A stretch of DNA of 64,000 nucleotides. Origin: Nocardioides salarius (GTDB taxonomy: Bacteria; Actinomycetota; Actinomycetes; Propionibacteriales; Nocardioidaceae). The number at the start of each line of letters is the position of its first letter. Position 1 is the stretch's first letter. Made by a program: the position numbers and the translations under genes. Below, piece by piece: positions 17,233 to 25,201 of the stretch. The notes beneath the pieces are model-generated. The model was not told the DNA's origin. It did no database searches and worked only from the letters and a program-made list of their open reading frames with translations. The DNA lies in the NCBI RefSeq assembly GCF_016907435.1, contig NZ_JAFBBZ010000001.1, positions 682,001 to 746,000 on the forward strand. The letters run 5' to 3'.

Positions 17233-17361
17233 ATGTCGACGACTGTCCCTGGCCTGCCCGCAGACCACCCCCTCTTCTCCCGATGGAGCACCCACCGTGA
17301 CGTACGACGTCTCCCAGCAGACCCAGCAGACCCAGCACCCGCAGGACCGCACCACCCCTGA
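17233..17361 (+). CDS. Possible 42-codon leader ORF overlapping the kinase start
   Basis: ATG at 17233 follows a strong GAGAGGAG ribosome-binding site and opens a 42-codon frame (MSTTVPGLPADHPLFSRW...) that ends 65 nt inside the kinase gene in a different frame. The kinase's own GTG at 17297 has no comparable binding site. This could be a regulatory leader peptide that couples translation to the kinase, or a sign that the kinase reading frame begins here and a base is missing in the sequence. No homology is recognised. Confidence 0.4.
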   Translation: MSTTVPGLPADHPLFSRWSTHRDVRRLPADPADPAPAGPHHP

Positions 17362-18226
17362 GCCCCTCCACGGCGCCGACCGGCTCGGCTTCGACTTCCG
17401 CCCGCTCGACGACCTCGACGACGACCAGCGCTGGTCGACCTGGCTCGAGGTCGAGCCGCTCTCGCGCGGGCCCGAGCCCCGACCCGCCTGGGTCGTGACC
17501 AGCCAGGCCGCCGTCGACACCGAGCTGGGGATCCTCAAGACCGGCAAGGAGGCCGACGCGTTCCTGCTGGAGCGCGCCGTGCCCGACACCGACCCGTCCT
17601 TCGTGCCGGGCGCCGACGGGCAGTCGGTGGTGCTGGTCGCCAAGCGCTACCGGGGCGAGGAGCACCGCTCGTTCCACCGCTCCGGCGCCTACACCGAGGG
17701 CCGCCGGGTGCGGAACACCCGCGACGCCCGGGCGATGGCCAAGAAGACCGACTACGGCCGCCAGGTGGCGGCCGGCCAGTGGGCGGCCGCCGAGTGGCTG
17801 GCGCTGACCCGGCTGTGGACCCTCGGGCTCGCGGTCCCCTACCCCGTGCAGGTCGACGGCACCGAGCTGCTGATGGAGTGGATCACCGTCGAGGGCGAGC
17901 ACGGCCCCGAGACCGCGCCCCGCCTGGCCCAGGCCCGTCCGTCGCCGCGGCTGCTGGCGTCGTGGTGGGAGCAGGTGCGCGAGGCGATGGCGCTGATGGT
18001 GCAGGAGGGCATCGTGCACGGCGACCTGTCGCCGTACAACGTGCTGGCCGCCGGCGAGCGGCTGGTGGTCATCGACCTCCCGCAGGTGGTCGACCTGGTC
18101 GGCAACGTCAACGGGATGGACTTCCTGCTGCGCGACTGCCGCAACATGGCCACCTGGTTCCGTGCCCGCGGGCTCGACGTCGACGAGCACGACCTCTTCG
18201 CCGACCTGGTGGCGCACGCGTTCTGA
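17297..18226 (+). CDS. RIO1-type serine protein kinase-like protein
   Basis: A 309-residue protein with the RIO kinase core: ATP-loop region LKTGKEADAFLLER (80-93), ATP-binding lysine in VLVAKRYRG (K116), catalytic loop IVHGDLSPYNVL (239-250, with H241, D243, N248) and metal-binding aspartate D260 in VIDLPQ. Such bacterial RIO proteins are ATPases or kinases often linked to ribosome or stress functions, but targets are mostly unknown. The GTG start at 17297 is the first usable in-frame start near the conserved region; the frame stays open to 17069 without a good start. It converges on the FAD oxidase gene at 18256 and is preceded by a long structured leader. Confidence 0.82.
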   Translation: MTYDVSQQTQQTQHPQDRTTPEPLHGADRLGFDFRPLDDLDDDQRWSTWLEVEPLSRGPEPRPAWVVTSQAAVDTELGILKTGKEADAFLLERAVPDTDPSFVPGADGQSVVLVAKRYRGEEHRSFHRSGAYTEGRRVRNTRDARAMAKKTDYGRQVAAGQWAAAEWLALTRLWTLGLAVPYPVQVDGTELLMEWITVEGEHGPETAPRLAQARPSPRLLASWWEQVREAMALMVQEGIVHGDLSPYNVLAAGERLVVIDLPQVVDLVGNVNGMDFLLRDCRNMATWFRARGLDVDEHDLFADLVAHAF

Positions 18227-18255
18227 GCGCGCCGAGCGCAACGACTACCCGAGGC

Positions 18256-19587
18256 CTACCCGAGCACGGTGCGGGTGCTGGCGGCGTTCACCGCCCGGAT
18301 GCGGGAGAACGCCGCCAGGTCGATGTCGAGCCCGGTGTGCGCGCCGCGGTGGACGACCGGGTCGCGGTCGTGGTCGACGCCGCCGTCCTCGACCGCCGCG
18401 ATGATCGCGGCCAGGAAGCGGCCGGCGACCGGAGCGTTCTTGAACTGGTTGCCGCTGGTGCCCATGGCGACGTAGAAGCCGTCGGCGTCGGTGCGGTCGT
18501 AGATCGGTGTCCAGTCGTCGGCCACGTCGTAGACGCCGACGACCCCCGAGGGCCGGTTGGGCACCCGCAGCTCGGGCAGGCGGCGCGCGGCCCGGGTCAC
18601 CTGCGACTCGTAGCGCGCCAGCGAGACGTGGTCGTCGACGGCGTCGGGGTCCTCGATCCAGTCGAAGGGGTCGCACTCGGGCTCGGTGCCGCCGATCACC
18701 CACGCCTGCTGCGGGCCGGGGCGCATGTAGGTGCCGAGGTCGATGTCGAAGACCCCCGGGCCGGGTGCCTCCTCCGTGCCGTAGCCCACCGGCTGGGCCA
18801 CCTGGTGCACCTCCTGGCGCAGCGGCCGGACGCCGACGGTGAACTCCGCCCCGACCCCCGCCATCCGGTTGAACGCGCCCGACCAGGGACCGGCGGCGTT
18901 GACCACGACCGGCGCCTCGACGCGCCGCCCGTCGGCCAGCGCGAGGTGCCACAGCGAGCCGCGGCGCTCGGCCGCGACCACCTGCGCCCGGTAGGTCGTG
19001 CGTGCTCCGTGCAGCCGAGCGGCGTACGCCAGGTTGTCGGCGGCCAGGCGCGGGTCGTCCATGTAGCCGGCGTCGGGGGTGTGGATCGCGCCGAGCCGGG
19101 CCTCGGCGTCGTCCCAGAACGCGTCGTCGGCGACCGGCTTGTTGGGCCAGTAGGCGCCGGTGTCGAGGTGCGGGAAGCGCGCCGCGAGCTCGTCGGGGCC
19201 CAGGTGCTCGCAGGGCACCCCGGCCGACTCCAGCAGACGCATCCCCTCGGTCCACGGCACGGCCGGCACGTCGAGGTGCAGCATCCCGGTGCGGTGGAAG
19301 CGCGAGAGCACCGGCGGGTCGGTCAGCGGCTCGCGGCCGGGCAGCCCCAGGTGCTCGGCCCACTGCTCCCACATGAACTTGGCCTCCCACGACGTCGCGA
19401 CCGTGTCGTAGGTCGAGTAGAGGAAGCGGATGACCGCGCTCGAGGCGCAGGTCGAGCCGTGCCCGGGACCACCCGCCTTGTCGAGGACGAGCACGTCGCG
19501 TCCGGCGCGGGCGAGCTCGAGGGCGACGGCCGAGCCGATCACCCCCGAGCCGACGACGACCGCGTCGGCGGTCAGGGTGGTGGTCAC
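18256..19587 (-). CDS. FAD-dependent amine oxidase of the sarcosine oxidase/DAO family
   Basis: A 443-residue flavoprotein with FAD loop VVVGSGVIGSAVALELA and KAGGPGHGSTCASSAVIR, where covalent or substrate contacts occur in sarcosine oxidase-like enzymes. VVNAAGPWSGAFN and GFYVAMGTSGNQFKNAP complete the FAD domain. It is the last gene of the betaine-demethylation operon, 27 nt after the reductase gene, so a secondary or tertiary N-methyl amino acid such as sarcosine, dimethylglycine or N-methylproline is a plausible substrate. GTG 19587 is preceded by GGGAGAG. A folate-binding domain is absent, so formaldehyde would be released free. Confidence 0.8.
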   Translation of the reverse strand: MTTTLTADAVVVGSGVIGSAVALELARAGRDVLVLDKAGGPGHGSTCASSAVIRFLYSTYDTVATSWEAKFMWEQWAEHLGLPGREPLTDPPVLSRFHRTGMLHLDVPAVPWTEGMRLLESAGVPCEHLGPDELAARFPHLDTGAYWPNKPVADDAFWDDAEARLGAIHTPDAGYMDDPRLAADNLAYAARLHGARTTYRAQVVAAERRGSLWHLALADGRRVEAPVVVNAAGPWSGAFNRMAGVGAEFTVGVRPLRQEVHQVAQPVGYGTEEAPGPGVFDIDLGTYMRPGPQQAWVIGGTEPECDPFDWIEDPDAVDDHVSLARYESQVTRAARRLPELRVPNRPSGVVGVYDVADDWTPIYDRTDADGFYVAMGTSGNQFKNAPVAGRFLAAIIAAVEDGGVDHDRDPVVHRGAHTGLDIDLAAFSRIRAVNAASTRTVLG

Positions 19588-19614
19588 AGGTCTCTCCCTC
19601 TGGGGTCGGCGGGG

Positions 19615-20820
19615 TCAGGCGTCGACGACGATGTCGCCGTCGGGGGTCGAGCAGCAGGGCAGGAACTTGTCCTGCGCGATCTCGCGGGGCCGGATGCCGC
19701 CCTGGTGCACCATGTCGACCCGGCCCGCGAGCAGGGTCGACTTGCAGGTGCCGCAGAGGCCGGCCGAGCACGACGACGGCAGGCGTACGCCGGCCTGCTG
19801 GGCGGCCGCCAGCACCGTGGTGCCCGGGGGGCACACGACCTCGCGGTCGCTGCGCCCGAAGCGCACCCGTGCCCCGGGCACGACCTCGGGCACGCTCTCC
19901 CGTGCCGGAGCGGCCTCGTGCGCGGCGGGCGCACCCGGGGCGCCCAGCACGAAGCTCTCCTCGTGGCAGCACGCCGGGTCGGCACCGACCTCGGCCAGCA
20001 CGGCCCGCACACCGGCCATGTAGCCGGGCGGCCCGCAGGTCAGCACCTCGCGCCCGGTCGCGTCGGGCACGGCCGCGAGCAGGATCTCGGCGTCGAGGCG
20101 GCCCCGCCAGCCGGTCCAGGCGCCCGGGCGGCCCGGCGGGTCGTCCTCGCACACCCACACCACCCGCAGCCCCTCGTGCGCGGCGGCCAGGTGCTCGAGC
20201 TCGTCGCGTCCGACCAGGTCGTCGGGGGTGCGGGCGCTGTGCACCACCACGACGTCGAGCGCACCGTCCTCGAGCTCGGCCAGGTCGGACATCGTGCGCA
20301 GGGTCGCGAGCGTCGGGGTGATGCCGCTGCCGGCCGAGAGCAGCAGGTAGCGGGCGGCGGGGTGCTCGGTGACGGTGAACCCGCCGAGCGGCCCGGCCGC
20401 GTGCAGCCGGTCGCCGACCGCGAGCCGGTCGTGCAGGTAGGGCGACAGCCCTCCGCCCTCGACCCGCTTGACGGTGACCCGGAGCAGGTGTGGGCGGGTC
20501 GGCGGCGACGAGATGGTGTAGCAGCGCTCGACCCGCTGGCCGTCGACGTCGACGCCGAGGGTCAGGAACTGGCCGGGGCGGAACGCGAAGGCGTTCGAGC
20601 TGGCCGGCTCGAGGACCAGCGACACCACGTCGTGGGTCTCCTGCACCCGGGCCCGCAGCACCAGCTCGGTGTCGAAGCCCTCCCCCTGGGCCGGGTCGGC
20701 CAGGACCCCCTCGCCCAGCGGCCGCACCGGCCGCCACGTGTCGGGCACCACCCGCAGCGACGGGCCCGCCGGCCCGACCTGCACCTCGTGGGCCCGCGGG
20801 GCGGGCTGCACCTCGCTCAT
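19615..20820 (-). CDS. gbcB: Ferredoxin/flavodoxin-type reductase partner of the Rieske oxygenase (GbcB-like)
   Basis: A 401-residue electron-transfer protein. A flavin-binding domain (FRPGQFLTLGVDVDGQRVERCYTIS, about 100-125) is followed by an NAD domain (LLLSAGSGITPTLATLR, then EVLTCGPPGYMAGVR). The C-terminal plant-type [2Fe-2S] ferredoxin has the SCSAGLCGTC cysteines and a later CCS. Electrons flow NADH to FMN/FAD to 2Fe-2S to the Rieske oxygenase. The start overlaps the Rieske gene stop (ATGA), arguing for a functional pair. A 60-residue N-terminal extension precedes the reductase domain. It matches GbcB of glycine betaine demethylase; reductases for stachydrine or carnitine oxygenases look alike. 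Confidence 0.83.
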   Translation of the reverse strand: MSEVQPAPRAHEVQVGPAGPSLRVVPDTWRPVRPLGEGVLADPAQGEGFDTELVLRARVQETHDVVSLVLEPASSNAFAFRPGQFLTLGVDVDGQRVERCYTISSPPTRPHLLRVTVKRVEGGGLSPYLHDRLAVGDRLHAAGPLGGFTVTEHPAARYLLLSAGSGITPTLATLRTMSDLAELEDGALDVVVVHSARTPDDLVGRDELEHLAAAHEGLRVVWVCEDDPPGRPGAWTGWRGRLDAEILLAAVPDATGREVLTCGPPGYMAGVRAVLAEVGADPACCHEESFVLGAPGAPAAHEAAPARESVPEVVPGARVRFGRSDREVVCPPGTTVLAAAQQAGVRLPSSCSAGLCGTCKSTLLAGRVDMVHQGGIRPREIAQDKFLPCCSTPDGDIVVDA

Positions 20821-22118
20821 CGCGCGACCGCCTCGCGCACACGGGCGTCGTACCAGGCCACGAACGCCTCGACCTGCTCCTCCGCCTCGGAGTAGGGACC
20901 GGGCAGGTAGCCCGGGTCGGCGACCCCGGACTGGGTGCCGGCGACGAACGCGGCGTCCTGCTCGTTGGTCGCGCGCCAGGTCGCGGTGAGCTCGTCGACC
21001 TCGTAGTCCACGCCCTCGACCGCGTCCTCGTGCACCAGCCACGTGGTGCGCACCAGCGTGCGGTCGACCGCGAGCGGCAGCGCCGCGAACGTCACCACGT
21101 GGTCGGCCTGGAAGTGGAACCAGGCGTTCGGCTGGGTGTGCAGCCCCAGGCGGCCCAGCCGTGCCTCGGGGAGGTCGCCGAGCAGCCGGCGGACCAGCCG
21201 CGTGCCGTCGGGGCTGAAGGACTCCCCCGCGCCGTCGAGCGGCTCGCGCTGGACCCGGAAGCCCAGGGGCCGATCGACGAGGTCCTCGACGAGGCCGTGC
21301 GGCAGCCCGAGCTCGTCGCTGCGCCGCTCGAGGTCGGCCAGGGCAGCGAGGTAGCGGTCGTGGTCGGCGCGCATCCGCTCGGGGACCTGGTCGTCGCTCA
21401 GCCCCCAGGTCGGGAAGAACGTGCAGCGCAGCTCGGGGTGGCCGTCGCAGTGGTAGCACTCGCGGTTGTTCTCCATGGTGAGCTTCCAGTTGCCGTCCTC
21501 GACGAGGTCGACCTGGGCGGCCACCTTGGTGCGGCCCAGCTGGTGCGGGGCGACGTACGGCGCCACGACGCGCGCGACGTGCTCGATGTCGGCGGGCGGG
21601 TCGTCGGCCAGGCACACGAAGAGCAGGCCGGCCACCTCGCGCAGGTGCACCGGACGCAGGCCCAGCGCCCCGGTGTCGGTGGTCGGCGGCAGCTGCGGGG
21701 CGTGCAGCAGCCGACCGTCGGTGCCGTAGGTCCAGTGGTGGTAGCCGCACACGATGTTGCCCACGCAGCCGTGGGAGCCGGTGACCAGCCGCGAGCCGCG
21801 GTGCCGGCACACGTTGCGCAGCGCCCGCACCTGCTCGTCGTCGTCGCGCAGCACCACCACGGAGGCGGTGCCGATGTCGACGGTGAGGAAGTCGCCGGCC
21901 TCGGGCACCTCGGCGACCGTGCCGACGAAGAGCCACTGCCGCTGCCAGACCAGGCTCAGGTCGGCCTCGTGCAGCGCGGGGTCGGTGTAGCAGGGGCCGG
22001 GCAGCGAGTGCGCCGGCGGGCGGGAGTCGAGGAGCTCCAGCAGCCGGGCCGCGTCGGATCCCGCTGGACGCGCTGGGCGGGCGGGACGGAGGTCGGGGGC
22101 CGGGCGGGTGATCGTCAT
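20817..22118 (-). CDS. gbcA: Rieske non-haem iron monooxygenase, glycine betaine demethylase type (GbcA-like)
   Basis: A 433-residue ring-hydroxylating-type alpha subunit. Rieske ligands are C104 and H106 in CRHRGS and C124 and H127 in CGYHHW. The catalytic iron ligands H223 and H227 lie in ENNRECYHCDGHPEL. These oxygenases oxidise an N-methyl group of a quaternary amine, releasing formaldehyde. Motif wording and the adjacent reductase and TMADH-like flavoprotein fit glycine betaine (to dimethylglycine) or proline betaine. ATG 22118 has a strong AGGAGG upstream. Carnitine monooxygenase CntA is a less likely relative. Substrate cannot be separated by eye. Confidence 0.83.
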   Translation of the reverse strand: MTITRPAPDLRPARPARPAGSDAARLLELLDSRPPAHSLPGPCYTDPALHEADLSLVWQRQWLFVGTVAEVPEAGDFLTVDIGTASVVVLRDDDEQVRALRNVCRHRGSRLVTGSHGCVGNIVCGYHHWTYGTDGRLLHAPQLPPTTDTGALGLRPVHLREVAGLLFVCLADDPPADIEHVARVVAPYVAPHQLGRTKVAAQVDLVEDGNWKLTMENNRECYHCDGHPELRCTFFPTWGLSDDQVPERMRADHDRYLAALADLERRSDELGLPHGLVEDLVDRPLGFRVQREPLDGAGESFSPDGTRLVRRLLGDLPEARLGRLGLHTQPNAWFHFQADHVVTFAALPLAVDRTLVRTTWLVHEDAVEGVDYEVDELTATWRATNEQDAAFVAGTQSGVADPGYLPGPYSEAEEQVEAFVAWYDARVREAVAR

Positions 22119-22140
22119 CGGTTCCTCCTGCGCGGGCGGG

Positions 22141-24195
22141 TCAGACGGTGACGCACAGTCGCAGCGCGTCGTAGATGGCGGCGTGGATGGAGCGGCTCGC
22201 GACCGCGTCGCCGATGCGGAAGAGCTGGTAGGCGCCGTCGGGGTGGGTGGCGACCTCCTGGGCCCGCCCCGCGAGCAGGGCCGGGTGGTCGACCTCGCCG
22301 AGGTTGCGCGAGCCGGGCACCAGGTCGAGGTAGAGCTCGTCGTTGGGCACGGTGCCGTGCTCGACGACCACGTGGTCGACCAGGCGCTCCTCGACCACGC
22401 CCGCGTAGTCGCTGCCGAGCACCGCCACCAGCCGGGCGTCCTGGTCGGGCGCAGCGCGCCGCACCGAGCGCAGCCGGCGGGCCACCGAGAGCGCCACCCC
22501 GTGCTCGGCGAAGGCCCGCAGGTAGGCGGGACTGTTCATGGCGCCGACCGAGATGCCGACCATCCGCTCCGGCGTGACCAGCTCGACCCGGGCCCCGCGG
22601 CGGGCCAGGTGCTCGGCGGCGTCGAGAGCCGGCTCACCGCCGTGGTCGTCGTAGACCAGCACCCGTTCACCCGGGCGCGGCCCCGCGCCTCCGAGCACGT
22701 CCCAGGTGTCGAGCACGAGCTCCTCGCCGCCCCCGGCCACCGAGCGGTCCGGCACCCCGCCGGTCGCGACGACGACCAGGTCGGGCTGCTCGGCCAGGAC
22801 CGTGGCGGCGTCGGCGTACACGCCGTAGCGGACCTCGACGCCGCTGTGCTTGAGCTCGGCGACGCGCCAGTCGACGATCCCGACCAGGTCGCGGCGGCGC
22901 AGCGTGGAGGCGGCCAGCAGCAGCTGGCCGCCGGGGCGGTCGGCCGCCTCGAGGAGCACCACGTCGTGGCCGCGCTCGCCGAGCACCCGGGCGGCCTCGA
23001 GGCCGCCCGGCCCGGCGCCCACGACGACCGCGCGCCGGCGACGGCCCGGCGTGGGGACGATGACGTGCGGCAGCGACTGCTCGCGACCGGTCGCGGGGTT
23101 GTGCACGCACTTGGCGTCGCCCGACTCGTAGATCGCGTCGAGGCAGAAGCTGGCGCCCACGCACGGGCGCACCCGGTCCTCCTCGCCGCGGGCGACCTTG
23201 GCGACCAGGTGCGGGTCGGCGATCTGCGGCCGGGTCATCCCGACGAGGTCGAGCAGGCCGTCGCGGATCGCGTGGCGTGCCGTCGCGACGTCGCCGATGC
23301 GCGCCGCGTGCATCACCGGGACCCCGAGCGCGCGGCGCACGGTGCCGGCGAGCTCGAGGAAGGGCGCCGACGGGGTGCCCATCGACGGGATGGTCGCCGC
23401 CAGCCGGGCGTCGCTGTCGAGGCCACCCTTGATGACGGAGAGGAAGTCGACGCCGTGCTCGAGGTAGCGCCGCGCGATCGGGAGCGTGTCCTCGAGCCCC
23501 AGCCCGTCGGGCAGGTCCTCGTCCATCGCCATCCGCAGGCCGACCACGAAGTCGGGCCCCACCGCGCGGCGTACGGCGTCGAGCACGCGCAGCGGGAAGA
23601 CCAGGCGCGCCTCGGGGTCGCCGCCGAAGGCGTCGGTGCGCAGGTTGGTGGCCGGGGACGCCCAGGCGTCGAAGAGGTGGCTGTAGGACTCGATCTCGAT
23701 GCCGTCGAGGCCGGCCGCCTGGCACCGGGCCGCCGCGTCGGCGTAGTCGCGCACGATCCGGTCGACGTCCCAGGCCTCGGCGACCTTGGGGAACGAGCGG
23801 TGCTGCGGCTCGCGCAGGCGGGAGGGGTAGACCAGCGGCAGCCAGTCGCCGCTGGCGCTGCTGGTGCGCCGCCCCAGGTGGGTGACCTGGCACATCACGG
23901 CCGCACCGGCCTCGTGCACGTCGTCGCAGAGCCGGCGCAGCCACCCGACGACCTCGTCGCGGTAGAGCAGCATGTTGCCGAAGGCCGGGGGGCTGTCCGG
24001 CGAGACGACGGCCGACCCGCCGATCATCGTCAGCCCGACACCGCCGCGGGCCTTCTCGAGGTGGTAGAGCCGGTAGCGGTCCTTGGGCATCCCGTCCTCG
24101 GTGTAGGCGGGCTCGTGGGAGGTGCTGACGACGCGGTTGCGCAAGGTGGTGCCGCGGAGCCGGTACGCCTCGAGAAGCGGGTCCACCTGGTGCAC
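22141..24195 (-). CDS. TMADH/old-yellow-enzyme-type demethylase (DgcA- or N-methylproline demethylase-like)
   Basis: A 684-residue iron-sulfur flavoprotein. The N-terminal FMN TIM barrel begins LRGTTLRNRVVSTSHEPAY. A cluster region with C345, C351 and C363 follows, then an FAD/NAD-type domain (AVVVGAGPGGLEAARVLGERG). The second of the four cluster cysteines of trimethylamine dehydrogenase is alanine here (CVGASFC). Related enzymes demethylate dimethylglycine (DgcA) or N-methylproline. GTG 24195 was preferred to GTG 24237 because family members begin close to the barrel, and because the longer form would start inside the palindromic operator. It leads the four-gene operon, 22 nt before the Rieske gene. 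Confidence 0.78.
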   Translation of the reverse strand: MHQVDPLLEAYRLRGTTLRNRVVSTSHEPAYTEDGMPKDRYRLYHLEKARGGVGLTMIGGSAVVSPDSPPAFGNMLLYRDEVVGWLRRLCDDVHEAGAAVMCQVTHLGRRTSSASGDWLPLVYPSRLREPQHRSFPKVAEAWDVDRIVRDYADAAARCQAAGLDGIEIESYSHLFDAWASPATNLRTDAFGGDPEARLVFPLRVLDAVRRAVGPDFVVGLRMAMDEDLPDGLGLEDTLPIARRYLEHGVDFLSVIKGGLDSDARLAATIPSMGTPSAPFLELAGTVRRALGVPVMHAARIGDVATARHAIRDGLLDLVGMTRPQIADPHLVAKVARGEEDRVRPCVGASFCLDAIYESGDAKCVHNPATGREQSLPHVIVPTPGRRRRAVVVGAGPGGLEAARVLGERGHDVVLLEAADRPGGQLLLAASTLRRRDLVGIVDWRVAELKHSGVEVRYGVYADAATVLAEQPDLVVVATGGVPDRSVAGGGEELVLDTWDVLGGAGPRPGERVLVYDDHGGEPALDAAEHLARRGARVELVTPERMVGISVGAMNSPAYLRAFAEHGVALSVARRLRSVRRAAPDQDARLVAVLGSDYAGVVEERLVDHVVVEHGTVPNDELYLDLVPGSRNLGEVDHPALLAGRAQEVATHPDGAYQLFRIGDAVASRSIHAAIYDALRLCVTV

Positions 24196-24233
24196 GTCAC
24201 CATGGTGTGGGTCACGCTCGATGAAAGAAAAGC

Positions 24234-24257
24234 GCACGATTTCGCCGCTGATCGTGC
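24234..24257. promoter_or_regulatory. Palindromic operator between the demethylase operon and its LysR gene
   Basis: GCACGAT (24234-24240) and ATCGTGC (24251-24257) form a perfect 7-bp inverted repeat with a 10-bp spacer, 12 bp before the LysR start. This is a suitable LysR-type recognition site for divergent control and autoregulation. The same stretch contains GATTTCG-N5-GATCGTG (24238-24256), related to elements at 4429 and 14238. Confidence 0.65.
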
Positions 24258-24268
24258 AATCTGGTCAC

Positions 24269-25192
24269 ATGATCGATCGTCGCCTCAAGGTGCTGCGGGT
24301 CGTGGCCGACCGGGGCACCGTCTCGGCCGCGGCCGAGCACCTCGGCTACACCGCCTCGGCCGTCTCGCACCAGATGCGCACCCTGTCCCGCGACCTCGGA
24401 GTGGCCCTGCTCGAGCCGGACGGGCGTCGGGTCCGGCTGACCCCGGCGGCGCTGACCCTGCTCGGCCGCTGCGACGACCTCTTCGCCCTGTGGGAGGAGA
24501 TCCACACCGAGGTGCAGAGCAGCTCGAGCACCGGGACCGGCCAGCTGCGCCTCGCCGGCTTCTCCACGGCCGCCTCGGCCCTGCTGCCGGCGGTCGCCGC
24601 CGAGGTGTCGCGGCGCTTCCCCCGCTCGACGGTGCGCATCACCGAGGCCGACCCCCAGGTCTGCTTCGAGATGCTCGTGGCCGACCGGGTGGACCTCGTG
24701 GTGGTCGTGGTCACCGACCTGCTGCCGCCCACCGACGACGCCCGCTTCGAGCAGCACCCACTGCTGGCCGACACCCTCGACCTGCTCGTGCCGACCGGGC
24801 ACCGGCTGGCCGGCCGCTCGTGGGTCTCCCTGACCGAGCTGGCCCGGGAGCCCTGGATCATGGACCGGCCCGGGAGGCCGCACCACCAGATGGTGACCAC
24901 GGCCTGCGCGGCGGCGGGCTTCACCCCGCACCAGGTCCACGAGGTGGTCGAGTGGGACACCGGGGCGGCGCTGGTCGCTGCCGGCTTCGGGGTCGCGCTG
25001 GTGCCCCGGCTGGCCCGGCTCCCGCCCGACGAGGACCTCGTGCGGGTGCCGCTGCGCGGGGTGGCCACCCCGGTGCGACACCTGCGCACGGCGGTGCGCC
25101 GCGGCACCGCGGCGCAGCCCGAGATCGCGCTGGCGCTCGCCGAGCTGCAGCGCCTGGCCGCCGCGGTGGGCCGGGAGCGGCCGGTCGGCTAG
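24269..25192 (+). CDS. LysR-family transcriptional regulator
   Basis: A 307-residue regulator. The N-terminal winged helix-turn-helix (RRLKVLRVVADRGTVSAAAE, then LGYTASAVSHQMRTL) is followed by a substrate-binding domain with two alpha/beta lobes (GQLRLAGFSTAASALLPAVAAEV). It is divergent from the betaine-demethylation operon with a palindrome between, so it is probably the operon's inducer-responsive activator. ATG 24269 begins the conserved domain; a much earlier in-frame ATG would overlap the neighbouring coding region. Effector is likely the betaine or a demethylated product (inference). Confidence 0.88.
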   Translation: MIDRRLKVLRVVADRGTVSAAAEHLGYTASAVSHQMRTLSRDLGVALLEPDGRRVRLTPAALTLLGRCDDLFALWEEIHTEVQSSSSTGTGQLRLAGFSTAASALLPAVAAEVSRRFPRSTVRITEADPQVCFEMLVADRVDLVVVVVTDLLPPTDDARFEQHPLLADTLDLLVPTGHRLAGRSWVSLTELAREPWIMDRPGRPHHQMVTTACAAAGFTPHQVHEVVEWDTGAALVAAGFGVALVPRLARLPPDEDLVRVPLRGVATPVRHLRTAVRRGTAAQPEIALALAELQRLAAAVGRERPVG

Positions 25193-25201
25193 GTTGCCGC
25201 G

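Noticed and set aside
17779..20895. 1038-codon frame antisense to the DAO oxidase and reductase
   Set aside because: No domain character, and composition typical of antisense GC-rich DNA; the minus-strand genes are well supported.
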